A DNA stretch of 64,000 bases from an uncultured Eubacteriales bacterium (GTDB lineage: Bacteria; Bacillota; Clostridia; Oscillospirales; Acutalibacteraceae), in contig CAOUJG010000001.1 in assembly GCA_948537335.1 (NCBI GenBank), positions 61,660 through 125,659 of the forward strand. Direction: 5' to 3'. The position numbers and the translations under genes are program-made. The notes below the pieces were generated by a model that worked only from the letters and a program-made list of their open reading frames with translations, was not told where the DNA came from and did not search any database. Shown in pieces: positions 35,901 through 45,766 of the stretch; the first letter of the stretch is position 1, and each line of letters opens with the position of its first letter.

Positions 35901-37886
35901 TCAATGGCTAACTGTAGCAGAAGTTCTGTCATTAAAATTATATTTCTCGACCAAGCGCACCGTCTCTTCACTAAAGTTGAGCTCATAGACCCGGTATTTC
36001 TGGTTATCCAAATTCACAACCACACTCTTTGCCTCTCCAGAGCCTTTTATCGAAAATGAATAATTCGAATTATACGCCGGGACGACAGTCTTAGAGTTTC
36101 CCGCGTCCATAACGCCGTTTACATAGACCTTCATGCTCACTTCCCTACTCACACTTGACGGCAAATCAACGTTAATTTTCAACGTCCGTTCCTGCGATTC
36201 ACCAGAGCTAACCGTCAAAGTAACCGCAGTGCCTTCGTTTATCTCAACCCCAGGCAATGGATCCGTCGAAAGCACGATATCCTTAGGCTTGGAGCTTTTT
36301 TCTTTTACAACATTTTCCGAGACTTTAAGCCCCTTCTCCGAAATCAGCTTTGCAGCCTCTGTCAAACTCTTGTTTATCACGTCCGGCACAGCAACCTTCT
36401 TCTCGGCCGGGCCCTTGCTCACAAGGATCCTAACCATGCTGTTCACAACAACTTCCGTGCCTTCTTTGGGGTCCGTCCCCTTCACGATCCCTTCGGCAGT
36501 CTCGCTATCTTCAACCGTTAAGACCTCGTAAACTAAGCCAGTATCCTTAATTTTAGCCTTTGCCGCATCAAGAGTCAGCCCGCGCAAAACCGGGATAGAA
36601 ACCAAAGTGCCCGAGCTATTCACCGTCAGCGTTATCTTCGAATTTTCCTTCACTCTCTTCGAGCCCGCTTTCGGGTCCTGATCAATTATAACTCCCTCCG
36701 GCTTGTTGGCGTCATAGGCCTGCTCAATATTCCACGTGAACTTATAATTGCTGTTGTCCACCACGTCCGTAACCTTCATGCCCAAAAAATTCGGCACGTC
36801 AATGTCCTTGTTGCCAAATCCAAACCAGCCAGAGACCATCCCAAGCCCCATCACAACAAGAAAAATGACAAGCGCGATTCCAACGCCAATCAAAATATTT
36901 ATAGCCTTCGATCGCTTCTCCGAAGTCTCCTGCTCCTCGCGATATGTATAGCCGTCGGCATAGCTAGCGCCAGACTTGTTCTCCTTAATATTATTAATCG
37001 CGTCCAGATACTTCGTGGGCGCATCGTCGTTAAAGTACTTATATTCAAAGCGGATACTCGGATTCTTCCTAAAAGCCTCGATGGATTGCAGCATTTCGGC
37101 CGCAGAGCCATATCTGTTCTCGGCGTTTTTTTGCATAGCCTTCAAGACGATATCTTCCAATCCCTCTGGAATCTCGGGATTAATCTCTCTTAACCTCTTC
37201 GGCTCAGACTGCATCTGCATAATGGCCACCGAAACCGCATTATCCGCTTCAAAAGGTAGACATCCGGTCAGCATCTCGTACATCATAACGCCAACAGAGT
37301 ATATGTCCGACTTCTCGTCCGTGATATCTCCGCGCGCTTGCTCCGGCGATATATAATGAACCGAACCAATCGCCTTGTCCGTCATGGTCCGGGTCTCGTC
37401 TCTAGAAAACCGAGCAATGCCAAAGTCCGTTACCTTAATCGTCCCGTCCTTCAAAAGCATAATATTCTGCGGCTTTATGTCACGGTGCACAATCCCCTTT
37501 TCGTGGGCGTGCTCCAAGGCCCTTAAAATCTGGATAGTAAAATAAACCGCATCGCGCCAATTAATCTCGTGCTGTTTATCAATATACTCCTTCAGCGTTA
37601 TTCCGTCGATGTTTTCCATCACAATATACTGAATTTTGTCACCAAAGCTAACGTCGTAGACCTTCACAATATTCGGGTGCGACAAAACCGCAATAGCCTT
37701 GGACTCATTTTTAAATCTTCTTATAAAGTCACGATTGCTCAAAAATTCGTCCTTCAAAATCTTTATAGCAACCGTTCTATCGTCAATTATATCATAAGCG
37801 CGATACACTCTGGCCATGCCACCGCAGCCAAGCAGCTCATTTATCTCGTACCGGCCATCCAGCCTTTTGCCCACGTATTTATCCAT
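35901..37886 (-). CDS. pknB: PASTA-domain serine/threonine protein kinase
   Basis: Membrane kinase controlling cell-wall growth and division in Gram-positives (PrkC/PknB/Stk). Kinase domain (about 7-270) with LGCGGMARVYRAYD, AIKILK, HRDIKPQNIML, DFGIAR and YISPEQARG; one transmembrane helix (about 328-352); three PASTA repeats (about 363-560) and a distinct C-terminal beta domain of about 95 residues. ATG at 37886, 6 nt after GAGGTG, is preferred over an earlier GTG. It follows stp as usual. rsgA, the common next gene, is missing. Confidence 0.96.
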   Translation of the reverse strand: MDKYVGKRLDGRYEINELLGCGGMARVYRAYDIIDDRTVAIKILKDEFLSNRDFIRRFKNESKAIAVLSHPNIVKVYDVSFGDKIQYIVMENIDGITLKEYIDKQHEINWRDAVYFTIQILRALEHAHEKGIVHRDIKPQNIMLLKDGTIKVTDFGIARFSRDETRTMTDKAIGSVHYISPEQARGDITDEKSDIYSVGVMMYEMLTGCLPFEADNAVSVAIMQMQSEPKRLREINPEIPEGLEDIVLKAMQKNAENRYGSAAEMLQSIEAFRKNPSIRFEYKYFNDDAPTKYLDAINNIKENKSGASYADGYTYREEQETSEKRSKAINILIGVGIALVIFLVVMGLGMVSGWFGFGNKDIDVPNFLGMKVTDVVDNSNYKFTWNIEQAYDANKPEGVIIDQDPKAGSKRVKENSKITLTVNSSGTLVSIPVLRGLTLDAAKAKIKDTGLVYEVLTVEDSETAEGIVKGTDPKEGTEVVVNSMVRILVSKGPAEKKVAVPDVINKSLTEAAKLISEKGLKVSENVVKEKSSKPKDIVLSTDPLPGVEINEGTAVTLTVSSGESQERTLKINVDLPSSVSREVSMKVYVNGVMDAGNSKTVVPAYNSNYSFSIKGSGEAKSVVVNLDNQKYRVYELNFSEETVRLVEKYNFNDRTSATVSH

Positions 37887-37940
37887 AATTTTCACCTCTA
37901 TAATATAATCACTAAAAGCGCCAATTATTCGCAGTTTTCG

Positions 37941-38678
37941 TCATTCGCACAAAGCCACAACCGTAATATTATCCGCTCCACCGCGTTCATTCGCTGCAGA
38001 AATCAAGCCATCCACAAAAGCCTCTCTCTTTTCCATTTTAAAATAATCCAAAATTTCCTTCTGGTCAAGATAATTAGTCAAGCCGTCGGTGCAGATTATA
38101 ACAGCGTCCCCCGGCTTCTTGGTTTTCATAGAATAATCAACATCCACGTCCTTGCTAATCCCAAGCGCGCGCGTAATTATATTTTTATTAGGATGCATTT
38201 TGGCTTCCTCATGGGTAATTTCGCCCTCGTCTATCATTTCTTGCACCATCGAGTGGTCAATGGTAAGCTGATTAATCTTGCCCTGCCGCACCAAATAAGC
38301 CCGGCTGTCACCAACATGGGCCACGTGGATTTTGTCATTAACAACAGCCACCAAAACCGCCGTAGTTCCCATCCCAGCTAAATTTTTATTATCTTGGGCA
38401 TTAGTAAAAATCTCAAGGTTAGCCTTTTTTAGCGCGTTTTTCAGCATCTTTTTAATATCGCTATTCTGAATTTCACCGAGCTCTTCCCAAATTCCGTTAC
38501 TCAGCGACTCTTTAATGCTCTTCACAGCCAAATTGCTGGCAACGTCGCCACCGTTGACTCCGCCCATACCGTCACAAACAATAGCCCACCGCGTATTTTC
38601 GTTCACTTTGGCATAATAAAAGCAATCTTGATTTGACTTTCTTTTCAAGCCAATATCACTTTTCCCAAATACTTGCAT
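37941..38678 (-). CDS. stp: PP2C-family serine/threonine phosphatase
   Basis: Metal-dependent phosphatase that reverses the neighbouring PASTA kinase. Family motifs: VFGKSDIGLKRKSNQDCFYY, VCDGMGGVNGGDVAS, VAHVGDSRAYL and ERGGADNITVVALCE. 245 residues, complete. Its start lies 1 bp after the rlmN stop and it leads into pknB. Confidence 0.95.
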   Translation of the reverse strand: MQVFGKSDIGLKRKSNQDCFYYAKVNENTRWAIVCDGMGGVNGGDVASNLAVKSIKESLSNGIWEELGEIQNSDIKKMLKNALKKANLEIFTNAQDNKNLAGMGTTAVLVAVVNDKIHVAHVGDSRAYLVRQGKINQLTIDHSMVQEMIDEGEITHEEAKMHPNKNIITRALGISKDVDVDYSMKTKKPGDAVIICTDGLTNYLDQKEILDYFKMEKREAFVDGLISAANERGGADNITVVALCE

Positions 38679-38679
38679 A

Positions 38680-39723
38680 TTACACCTCCACCGTCTTTGT
38701 AGATCTCCTCAGCTGCCCGCACGAGGCATTTATATCCGCACCCAGCGTCCTTCTTATTGTAACATTTATGCCATATTTTTCAAGGATATTAACAAACTTT
38801 TTTATCCTCTCCATCCCGCTTTTTTTATAACTCCCCAGCGCAAAATCAACGTCATTAGCAGGAATCAAATTAACATGGCACAGCATTTTGCGAAGTTTCT
38901 CTGCCAAACGTTTGGCGCACTCGTCGCTGTCGTTAACCCCAGCTATCATCGCATACTCAAACGAAATTCTCCTATTCGTCTTGCTTATGTAAAATCTGCA
39001 GACTGCCAAAAGGTCATCCAAACTATATTTCTTATTTATTGGCATTATCTTGCTTCGAGTCAAATTGTCCGGCGCGTGCAGCGAGACAGACAAAGTCAGC
39101 TGAAATTTTTCTTCGGCCAGTTTGTAGATTTTATCAATTATACCACAGGTCGAGAGCGAAATATGGCGCATTCCGATATTCAAATTTTCCGTAGAAGAAG
39201 CCAGCTTCAAAAACCTAACGACATTTTCGTAATTGTCAAGCGGCTCTCCCATTCCCATCAGCACAACATTCGATATCCTTATGCCACTGTCCAACTCGGC
39301 CTCTTTAATCTGCGAAATCATCTCTGAAGCAGTCAAATTCCGAGCAAATCCGCCCATCCCAGTAGCGCAAAATTTGCAGCCCATCTTGCAGCCAACCTGA
39401 GTCGATATGCAAATTGTGTACCCGTGCCGATAGCTCATCAAAACGGCCTCGATATACTCTCCGTCGTTTAAGCGGAACAAATATTTTATCGTCCCATCAA
39501 TTTTCGATACCAGCTTTCGCGCAATCTCGACACCCGCAATGTAATATTTCTCCTTAAGCTCGCCAATCAAGCTCTTGGGCAAGTTGCGCATTTCATCAAA
39601 GCTCTTTACTCCCTTAACCAGCCACAGATATACCTGCCTAGCCCTATACGCCGGGTAACCCGACTTCTTAAAAGCCTCCAAAAGCTCCGCCTCAAACATC
39701 GACGTTATATCGACCAGCGCCAT
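38680..39723 (-). CDS. rlmN: Dual-specificity 23S rRNA/tRNA (adenine-C2) methyltransferase RlmN
   Basis: Radical-SAM enzyme methylating A2503 of 23S rRNA and A37 of some tRNAs. The cluster motif CxxxCxxC is seen in STQVGCKMGCKFCATGMGG, with VLMGMGEPLDNY and the later SLHAPDNLTRSKIMPINK and FEYAMIAGVND. 347 residues. Its usual upstream neighbour rsmB is absent; the zinc peptidase gene precedes it. Confidence 0.96.
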   Translation of the reverse strand: MALVDITSMFEAELLEAFKKSGYPAYRARQVYLWLVKGVKSFDEMRNLPKSLIGELKEKYYIAGVEIARKLVSKIDGTIKYLFRLNDGEYIEAVLMSYRHGYTICISTQVGCKMGCKFCATGMGGFARNLTASEMISQIKEAELDSGIRISNVVLMGMGEPLDNYENVVRFLKLASSTENLNIGMRHISLSTCGIIDKIYKLAEEKFQLTLSVSLHAPDNLTRSKIMPINKKYSLDDLLAVCRFYISKTNRRISFEYAMIAGVNDSDECAKRLAEKLRKMLCHVNLIPANDVDFALGSYKKSGMERIKKFVNILEKYGINVTIRRTLGADINASCGQLRRSTKTVEV

Positions 39724-39753
39724 ATCTTCGATCCCTTCACTTTTTAATATCGC

Positions 39754-40461
39754 TTAATCGTCTCTCCGCCTACCAGCCACGATAAGAAGCAGCCTCAGTA
39801 AAGACATCACAGCCGTGAATGTGGCTGCCAAATACGTCATTGCAGCTGCTGTTAAAACTTTTTTTGCACTCGTTAGCTCTTCTCCACAAAGCGTTCCGCC
39901 CTGCTCCAGCGTTGCAATCGCCCGCCGGCTCGCGTCAAATTCAACCGGCAACGTTATAACTTGAAAAAGTACCGCCAAGCTAAACAGCGCGATGCCCAAA
40001 TTAACGACGAAGTCGTATTGCACCGGTAGCAAAAGGCCAATAAAAATCAGCGGCATAGACAAAGTCGAGCCAATGTTCGTTACAGGAACCAAGGCTTTTC
40101 TGATGTTCATCGGGGCATATCCGTTGGCGTGTTGAACTGCATGCCCGGCCTCATGGGCGGCAACTCCAACAGCAGCCACCGAAGTAGAAGAATAGACTGA
40201 GTCTGACAGCCGAATTACGTTCGTTCGCGGGTCAAAATGATCGGTTAAATCGCCAGAAACATGCTCAACCTCAACACCTGTAACGCCGTTTTGCGCCAAA
40301 ACCCGGTTTGCAGCGTCCGCTCCAGTAAGCCCTCTAGAATTTCTGACCTTCGAATACTTCGAAAAAGTGCTGCTGACCTTAAACTGCGCGTAAAGCGAGA
40401 TTACAAGCGCCGGCACCATGAACCAAAAATAGCTGTAGTCAAAATAATAAAATCCGTACAT
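39754..40461 (-). CDS. Zinc metallopeptidase, YugP type
   Basis: Membrane-bound neutral zinc metallopeptidase (PF04298). Zinc-binding AAHEAGHAVQHA near residue 101, an N-terminal helix, three further hydrophobic segments after residue 125, and the family stretches GLTGADAANRVLAQNG and VEHVSGDLTDHFDPRTNVIRLS. 235 residues. Sits between fmt and rlmN as in other Clostridia. Substrate unknown. Confidence 0.92.
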   Translation of the reverse strand: MYGFYYFDYSYFWFMVPALVISLYAQFKVSSTFSKYSKVRNSRGLTGADAANRVLAQNGVTGVEVEHVSGDLTDHFDPRTNVIRLSDSVYSSTSVAAVGVAAHEAGHAVQHANGYAPMNIRKALVPVTNIGSTLSMPLIFIGLLLPVQYDFVVNLGIALFSLAVLFQVITLPVEFDASRRAIATLEQGGTLCGEELTSAKKVLTAAAMTYLAATFTAVMSLLRLLLIVAGRRRDD

Positions 40462-40479
40462 AAAAATTTCCTCCCAAAT

Positions 40480-41409
40480 TCACCCTAAAATTGCTCCAAC
40501 ACTCAATTTGTAGCCTCTCACAAAGTCCGCTGAGTTCATCCGCTTTTTGGACTCCAACTGCAACTCCAAAACCTCAACCGCAGAGCCCCCTCCGCAGGCC
40601 ACAACAAAAGGCGTCAACCTCACCACTTCGCCAGGATGTGCCGACTTATCTTCCAATAAAACCGGCTTTGTCTTGTATATCTTCAAGACTTTCCCGTCCA
40701 AAGTAGTCTCGGCCACTGGCCATGGGTTAAGTCCTCGCACCAAGTTATGCACCTCGGCGGCCGGCTTATTCCAGTCAATTTTCGAAAACGATTTATTCAG
40801 CATCGGTGCATAAGTTGCCTTTTGGTCGTCCTGCTTTTCCCTTATTATATCGCCCTTTTCTAGCCTTTGTAAAGTTTTCAACAAAAGCTCTGCGCCCATC
40901 ACGCTTAGCCTGTCAAATAGTGCCCCCGAGGTTTCATCCTCTCCGATTTGCGTCTCGGCCTTTAAAAGGATGTCCCCGGTGTCGAGCCCTTCGTCCATGC
41001 GCATTGTGGTTACGCCCGTAACCTTCTCGCCGTTTAGCACCGCCCACTGGATCGGCGCCGCTCCTCTGTACTTTGGCAACAGTGACCCGTGCACATTGAT
41101 ACATCCTCGCTCCGGCAGTGCCAAAATCGCTTTTGGCAATATTTTACCATAAGCCACCACAACAATCAAATCCGGCGCCAGCCCCGATATTACGCGAAAA
41201 ACCTCTTCATCGTTTAAGGTTTCTGGCTGAAAGACTGCAATCCCGTGCCTCAGTGCGAGCTCTTTTACCGGTGGAGGCGCCAGTTTGTAGCCTCGACCCC
41301 TTTTTTTGTCCGGCTGAGTAAAGACTGCCACCACCTCGTGCTCCGACCTTATCAAAGCCTCAAGGCACGGTACGGCAAAATCCGGCGTTCCCATTAATAC
41401 AATTCTCAT
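40480..41409 (-). CDS. fmt: Methionyl-tRNA formyltransferase
   Basis: Formylates initiator Met-tRNA. N-terminal MRIVLMGTPDFAVPCLEALI, the loop KKRGRGYKLAPPPVK, catalytic INVHGSLLPKYRGAAPIQWA, and MDEGLDTGDILL are all seen; the C-terminal OB-like domain starts near 205. 309 residues. Linked to def 43 bp upstream, whose product removes the formyl group later. Confidence 0.97.
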   Translation of the reverse strand: MRIVLMGTPDFAVPCLEALIRSEHEVVAVFTQPDKKRGRGYKLAPPPVKELALRHGIAVFQPETLNDEEVFRVISGLAPDLIVVVAYGKILPKAILALPERGCINVHGSLLPKYRGAAPIQWAVLNGEKVTGVTTMRMDEGLDTGDILLKAETQIGEDETSGALFDRLSVMGAELLLKTLQRLEKGDIIREKQDDQKATYAPMLNKSFSKIDWNKPAAEVHNLVRGLNPWPVAETTLDGKVLKIYKTKPVLLEDKSAHPGEVVRLTPFVVACGGGSAVEVLELQLESKKRMNSADFVRGYKLSVGAILG

Positions 41410-41452
41410 TCTATCGCCCCGTAAACAAGTTTTTGACCCTTTCAGTCAATTT

Positions 41453-41929
41453 TCAAGAGCTCTTCAAGTCCGATGCATCCAGCATCTGCACCACATGATT
41501 TTTAAATAAAATTCCGTCCAAATGGTCAATCTCGTGGCAAAAAGCCCGCGCCAACAAAGCTTCACCCTCGTAAATATGCTCTTCCCCAAGCCTGTCTAAT
41601 GCCTTAACCTTAACCCTCATGGGCCTTTTGGTTATGCCGTATTCTCCCGGGCAAGAAAGACAGCCCTCTACTTCCTCCTGAATCCCTTCCACTTCGATAA
41701 TTTCGGGGTTAACAAGCTCAATGGCCGGCTCGTCCCTGTCCACCTGAACAACCACTACTCTTTTTAGCATGCCCACCTGCGGCGCCGCTAAGCCGACTCC
41801 GTTATTAAGCCGCATCGTTTCGATCATATCGTCGACAAGCTGCGCCAGCCTCTCGTCAAAATTTTCAATAACGCGGCACTTCTTCGATAAAATCGGGTCT
41901 CCCTCTAAAACTATGTTCCTGATCGCCAT
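41453..41929 (-). CDS. def: Peptide deformylase
   Basis: Fe/Zn hydrolase removing N-formyl groups from nascent proteins. The three family motifs are complete: GVGLAAPQVG, EGCLSCPG and CHEIDHLDGILF. 158 residues. GGAATG-type SD upstream; directly after priA. Confidence 0.97.
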   Translation of the reverse strand: MAIRNIVLEGDPILSKKCRVIENFDERLAQLVDDMIETMRLNNGVGLAAPQVGMLKRVVVVQVDRDEPAIELVNPEIIEVEGIQEEVEGCLSCPGEYGITKRPMRVKVKALDRLGEEHIYEGEALLARAFCHEIDHLDGILFKNHVVQMLDASDLKSS

Positions 41930-41953
41930 AATATCAACATTCCTTTCAATATT

Positions 41954-44428
41954 TTATAAAATCGATTCCGGATTAACGTCAATAAAAGTACTAATTCCAG
42001 AAAATTTTTTGCACTCATCCAGCTTAAAAAGCGCGTCACTAACAAGCTTGTCAAAGATCTTCTCGTCCTTAAACTTAATGATTATCTTGTATCTAAACTT
42101 ATTATTAACCTTAAAAATTCGGGCCGGAGAAGGCCCCAAGATTCTGACTGCCAAGCCAGAATAGTCACTTTTGATAAGCTCTTTTAATATTCCAAAAAAG
42201 AAAAATGCCGCATCTACCACCTTAGTTTCCCTCTCGCCCACAAGGCCAATCACGCAAAGCTTGGCGAACGGCGGGTATAGCATAGCCTTTCTCAGCACTA
42301 TCTCGTCCTTATAAAATGAGTCATAATCCTGATTTGCCGCCAATTTTATGATTGGATTTTCTGGCGTGAACGTCTGGATAACCGCGCAACCGCTGTCGGT
42401 GGCTCGTCCCGCCCGGCCAATCACCTGAGTAAGCAGCGAAAACGCCCGCTCATAGCTTCTAAAATCAGCTCCATACAAGGCCTGATCCGCCAGCAATACT
42501 CCCACCAAAGTGACATTCGAGAAGTCAAGTCCCTTCGCGATCATCTGCGTCCCCAGCATCACATCATAGCTGCCATCTGCAAACGCATTAAACTTCTTCT
42601 CGTAAGCAAATTTCGTCATTGTCGTGTCAGAATCCATTCGCAAAATTCTAGCATCTGGCAAACTTTTTTGCAACTCCTCTTCAGCCCTCTGCGTTCCAAA
42701 GCCTATGTACTTCAAGTCGTGCTCATGGCAGCTTGGACATTCGCCCGTGATGTCCATAGAAAAGCCGCAATAATGGCACATCAGCCTTCGGTTAGCAGAG
42801 TGAAACGTCAATGCAATGCTGCAATTCGGGCACGTCACCACCTGCATGCAGCTCCGGCAGGTCACCATCGTGTGGTATCCCCTCCTATTAAGCAGCAAAA
42901 TCGACTGTTTGCCGTTATTCAGGTTTTCCTCCAGCCTACCGATAAGCTGCTCGCTAAAGGCGCCGCAATTGCCCGCCTCCTGCTCCTTGTTCATGTCCAC
43001 AACAGAAACCTTCGGCAAACTCGCTCCAGAGTAGCGTTTTTTCAGAACATTTATGTTATAAACTTTTTGCTCTGCGAAAAAAAAACTTTCGACCGACGGC
43101 GTGGCAGAGGACAGCAGCAACAAACACTTATGGTAGCAACATCTAAATTTGGCGATTTCTCTAGCGTGAAAGCGAGGTGTGGCCTCCGATTTGTAGCTAG
43201 ACTCCTGTTCCTCGTCCATAATGACAAGCCCAACCTCTTCAAACGGCGCAAAGACAGCCGACCGAGTCCCCACAACCACGTTAACCAAGCCATCCTTAAC
43301 TCGCCGATATTCATCCAGCCGCTCCGATACTGACAACCCGCTATGAAAAACCGCAACTTTATCCAAAAATCTGCCTTTAAAAATGGCCACCATCTGCGCT
43401 GTCAGCGCAATCTCCGGCACCATAACAATGACGTTCTTTCCGTCTGTAACAACATCCTCTATCAACCTCATGAACACTGAGGTTTTGCCGCTACCGGTAA
43501 CTCCATAAAGCAGTGAACCCTTGTATCCATGCCCTTTATAAAGTTCATAAATAGACTCATACGCGTCAGTCTGCTCTTTTGTTAAAGTCACATCCCTTGA
43601 AAGTCCTGAAAACTTCACATTTTTATAGGGGTCTCTGTAAACTTTATCGTCAAAATATTCTGCGATGTTTTTTTTTACCAAATTGTCCACAACAGCGGCG
43701 CCAACGCCAGTTAAATACAAAATTTCTTTAAAAGAAATTCCTCTCAAATTCTGCTTCAAAACGTCAAAAACAATTTTTTGCTTGGGGGTAAGTCTAGTGT
43801 TATCTCGCAAAGCTCCTGCCTTTAGCCGAACCATCTTCACCGTAGCGTCAGCCACTGCCCTTTTTTTAGTCTCTTTTTTTTGAATCACGCCCGTATTTTC
43901 TAAGCTTTTCAAACAATTCAAAACATCCGTACCAAACCGCGCAATTAAAAATTCCTTTGCAACCCACTCTTTCACAGTTTCTAAATAAGCTACCAAATCC
44001 CTCTCCAAAGCGGTGCAATCACTAACTTGAGATTCATCAAATCCATCGCAAAGCCTAAACTTCTCATGTAGCTTAAAGCTCATTCCAGCCGGAATCATCA
44101 ATTTAACGGCATCAAAAATCGTGCAAAAATATTTCTGCTTCATAAACTGGGCAAGCTTCAACATCTCATCATTCAAAAGCGGCGCCTCATCTAGCACCGC
44201 AAAAACTTCCTTTAATTTAAGCCCCGTTCCATCAGATTTATCCGAGGCAACCTCTGTCTGCAGCACAATTCCTTGGCGCTTTTTGTTACTCATCCCAAAA
44301 GGAACCAGCACTCTGCAGCCCAAAGCCACTTCCTCAGCGAGCTTCCTCGGCAGCACGTAGTCATAAAGCCTATCCAGCCGGTAAACAATATGCTCAACCG
44401 CAACTTTTACAATGAATTTTTGTGACAT
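41954..44428 (-). CDS. priA: Primosomal helicase PriA
   Basis: 3'-to-5' helicase that restarts stalled replication forks. The 824-residue protein has an N-terminal DNA-binding domain (about 1-110), Walker A GVTGSGKTSVF, Walker B LVIMDEEQESSYK, a zinc-binding cysteine region (CRSCMQVVTCPNC, CHYCG, CPSC) and motifs V-VI (LLADQALYGADFRSYERAF, QVIGRAGRA). GAGGAA precedes the ATG by 5 nt. coaBC, normally between rpoZ and priA in Clostridia, is absent: only 50 bp separate them. Confidence 0.97.
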   Translation of the reverse strand: MSQKFIVKVAVEHIVYRLDRLYDYVLPRKLAEEVALGCRVLVPFGMSNKKRQGIVLQTEVASDKSDGTGLKLKEVFAVLDEAPLLNDEMLKLAQFMKQKYFCTIFDAVKLMIPAGMSFKLHEKFRLCDGFDESQVSDCTALERDLVAYLETVKEWVAKEFLIARFGTDVLNCLKSLENTGVIQKKETKKRAVADATVKMVRLKAGALRDNTRLTPKQKIVFDVLKQNLRGISFKEILYLTGVGAAVVDNLVKKNIAEYFDDKVYRDPYKNVKFSGLSRDVTLTKEQTDAYESIYELYKGHGYKGSLLYGVTGSGKTSVFMRLIEDVVTDGKNVIVMVPEIALTAQMVAIFKGRFLDKVAVFHSGLSVSERLDEYRRVKDGLVNVVVGTRSAVFAPFEEVGLVIMDEEQESSYKSEATPRFHAREIAKFRCCYHKCLLLLSSATPSVESFFFAEQKVYNINVLKKRYSGASLPKVSVVDMNKEQEAGNCGAFSEQLIGRLEENLNNGKQSILLLNRRGYHTMVTCRSCMQVVTCPNCSIALTFHSANRRLMCHYCGFSMDITGECPSCHEHDLKYIGFGTQRAEEELQKSLPDARILRMDSDTTMTKFAYEKKFNAFADGSYDVMLGTQMIAKGLDFSNVTLVGVLLADQALYGADFRSYERAFSLLTQVIGRAGRATDSGCAVIQTFTPENPIIKLAANQDYDSFYKDEIVLRKAMLYPPFAKLCVIGLVGERETKVVDAAFFFFGILKELIKSDYSGLAVRILGPSPARIFKVNNKFRYKIIIKFKDEKIFDKLVSDALFKLDECKKFSGISTFIDVNPESIL

Positions 44429-44478
44429 AAAACTTCCTCAAACCCAGCATTTTGGCCTATCGCCATAATTTTATCGGC

Positions 44479-44682
44479 CTAATCGTTAATATTCGGTTCA
44501 AAAATTTCGTATTTATGCGCCTTAAAGTCTCGTATTGCGAGGTTTACCGGCTTTTCCAGCAGCGGTTCTCCATTTTGCTCGGCCTCTCTGGTAATCTCCC
44601 TCGCGCGCTTAGCCACGCCAATTACCAACGCATACTTGCTCTTTTTGCCCGACAACATCTCATCGATCGATGGTTTTTGCAT
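44479..44682 (-). CDS. rpoZ: RNA polymerase omega subunit
   Basis: 67-residue subunit aiding RNA polymerase assembly. Shows the family's SKYALVIGVAKRAREI helix and KPVNLAIRDFKAHKYEI end. It overlaps the end of gmk by 23 bp, so translation is coupled. Confidence 0.93.
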   Translation of the reverse strand: MQKPSIDEMLSGKKSKYALVIGVAKRAREITREAEQNGEPLLEKPVNLAIRDFKAHKYEIFEPNIND

Positions 44683-45286
44683 TGTTCAACACCTCATTAA
44701 CAATATTTTTCATCCTGCAAACCCTGAATTTTTCGGCATTTATAATAGAATAAATATTCCGCGCGCATTTATCCGCGTCGTCATTTATAACGATATAATC
44801 GTAGTCCAACGAATATGCAATCTCATCCACAGCCCTTGTCAAGCGGCTTTCCAAGCTTTTTTTATCTTCTGTGCCGCGTTTAAACAGCCTATCCGCCAGA
44901 ACTTCCATGGAAGTCGGCAGTATAAATATCCTCAGCGAATCCTCGCACTTTTCTTTTATCTGCCTGGCGCCCTCTGTCTCTATCTTTAGCACAACGTCTT
45001 GCCCGCTGTTTAGCAGTTTCTCGACCACCTTTTTTGACGTTCCATAGTAATTACCGCAATACTTGGCATGTTCCAGCAAAGTTTTATTCGATATCGCGTC
45101 GCAGAAAGCCTCCTCCGAAACAAAAAAGTAATCCTTCCCGTCAACTTCGCCATCTCTAGAGGGCCTAGTTGTTGCAGAGATTGATTTCACAATATTATCA
45201 TCAAGCTTAAGGAGTTTTTCAAGCACGGTATCCTTTCCCGAACCAGAAGGCCCCGACAAAACGATCAGTAAGCCATTATTATTCAT
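44660..45286 (-). CDS. gmk: Guanylate kinase
   Basis: Phosphorylates GMP to GDP using ATP. P-loop [12 protein letters not shown] at about 8-19, [21 protein letters not shown] and [14 protein letters not shown] confirm the family; 208 residues from the ATG at 45286. GGGGAGG stands 12 nt upstream of this ATG. A longer frame overlapping remA exists but begins before the SD. 5' end overlaps remA by 8 bp. Confidence 0.96.
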   Translation of the reverse strand: MNNNGLLIVLSGPSGSGKDTVLEKLLKLDDNIVKSISATTRPSRDGEVDGKDYFFVSEEAFCDAISNKTLLEHAKYCGNYYGTSKKVVEKLLNSGQDVVLKIETEGARQIKEKCEDSLRIFILPTSMEVLADRLFKRGTEDKKSLESRLTRAVDEIAYSLDYDYIVINDDADKCARNIYSIINAEKFRVCRMKNIVNEVLNNAKTIDR

Positions 45287-45554
45287 ACAGATCTGGTTCC
45301 TCCCCGCCATTTTGAGAACATCCACCTTTTAGCCTATTAACAATCGTCTCTGGATGCAAGGCCGAAAGAATCATAAGCTCGCAATCCGTCACAATGACAG
45401 CCCTCGTCCGCCTACCACAAGTCGCATCTATTAGCTCATTTTTGTTCCTCGCCTCGCTAACAGCCCGCTTTATCGGCGCTGCGTCGGGGCACACGATGCT
45501 AACAATCCTCACGGATGACACCATATTGCCAAACCCGATGTTTATAAACTTCAT
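45279..45554 (-). CDS. remA: DUF370/RemA-family regulator
   Basis: Small DNA-binding regulator; in Bacillus subtilis RemA activates matrix and osmoprotection genes. Opens [30 protein letters not shown] and contains [17 protein letters not shown], the family core. 91 residues. First gene of the cluster running to pknB, with a strong promoter at 45609-45637. In many Clostridia remA precedes gmk exactly like this. Confidence 0.93.
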   Translation of the reverse strand: MKFINIGFGNMVSSVRIVSIVCPDAAPIKRAVSEARNKNELIDATCGRRTRAVIVTDCELMILSALHPETIVNRLKGGCSQNGGEEPDLYE

Positions 45555-45608
45555 AACGCTTTATTTCTCCCTTTTTGCGCCTCGCAATAAAAATAAATTT
45601 ACGATATT

Positions 45609-45637
45609 ATTTTATCAATTTTTACGCGCACTGTCAA
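45609..45637 (-). promoter_or_regulatory. remA: Sigma-A promoter of the remA-gmk-rpoZ-priA cluster
   Basis: Minus-strand perfect TTGACA (45637-45632), 17-bp spacer, TAAAAT (45614-45609), about 55 bp before remA. Confidence 0.88.
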
Positions 45638-45766
45638 GCACGCGAATTCGCTGAGTTTTGCTGGACAATTTTATTTAATCCGCGTTGAAACCGCCATCGC
45701 GGCTGCGAAAATTTGGGGATATTAATTTGCACGCGTTTATGATATAATAAAATTTAACGATTGAAA

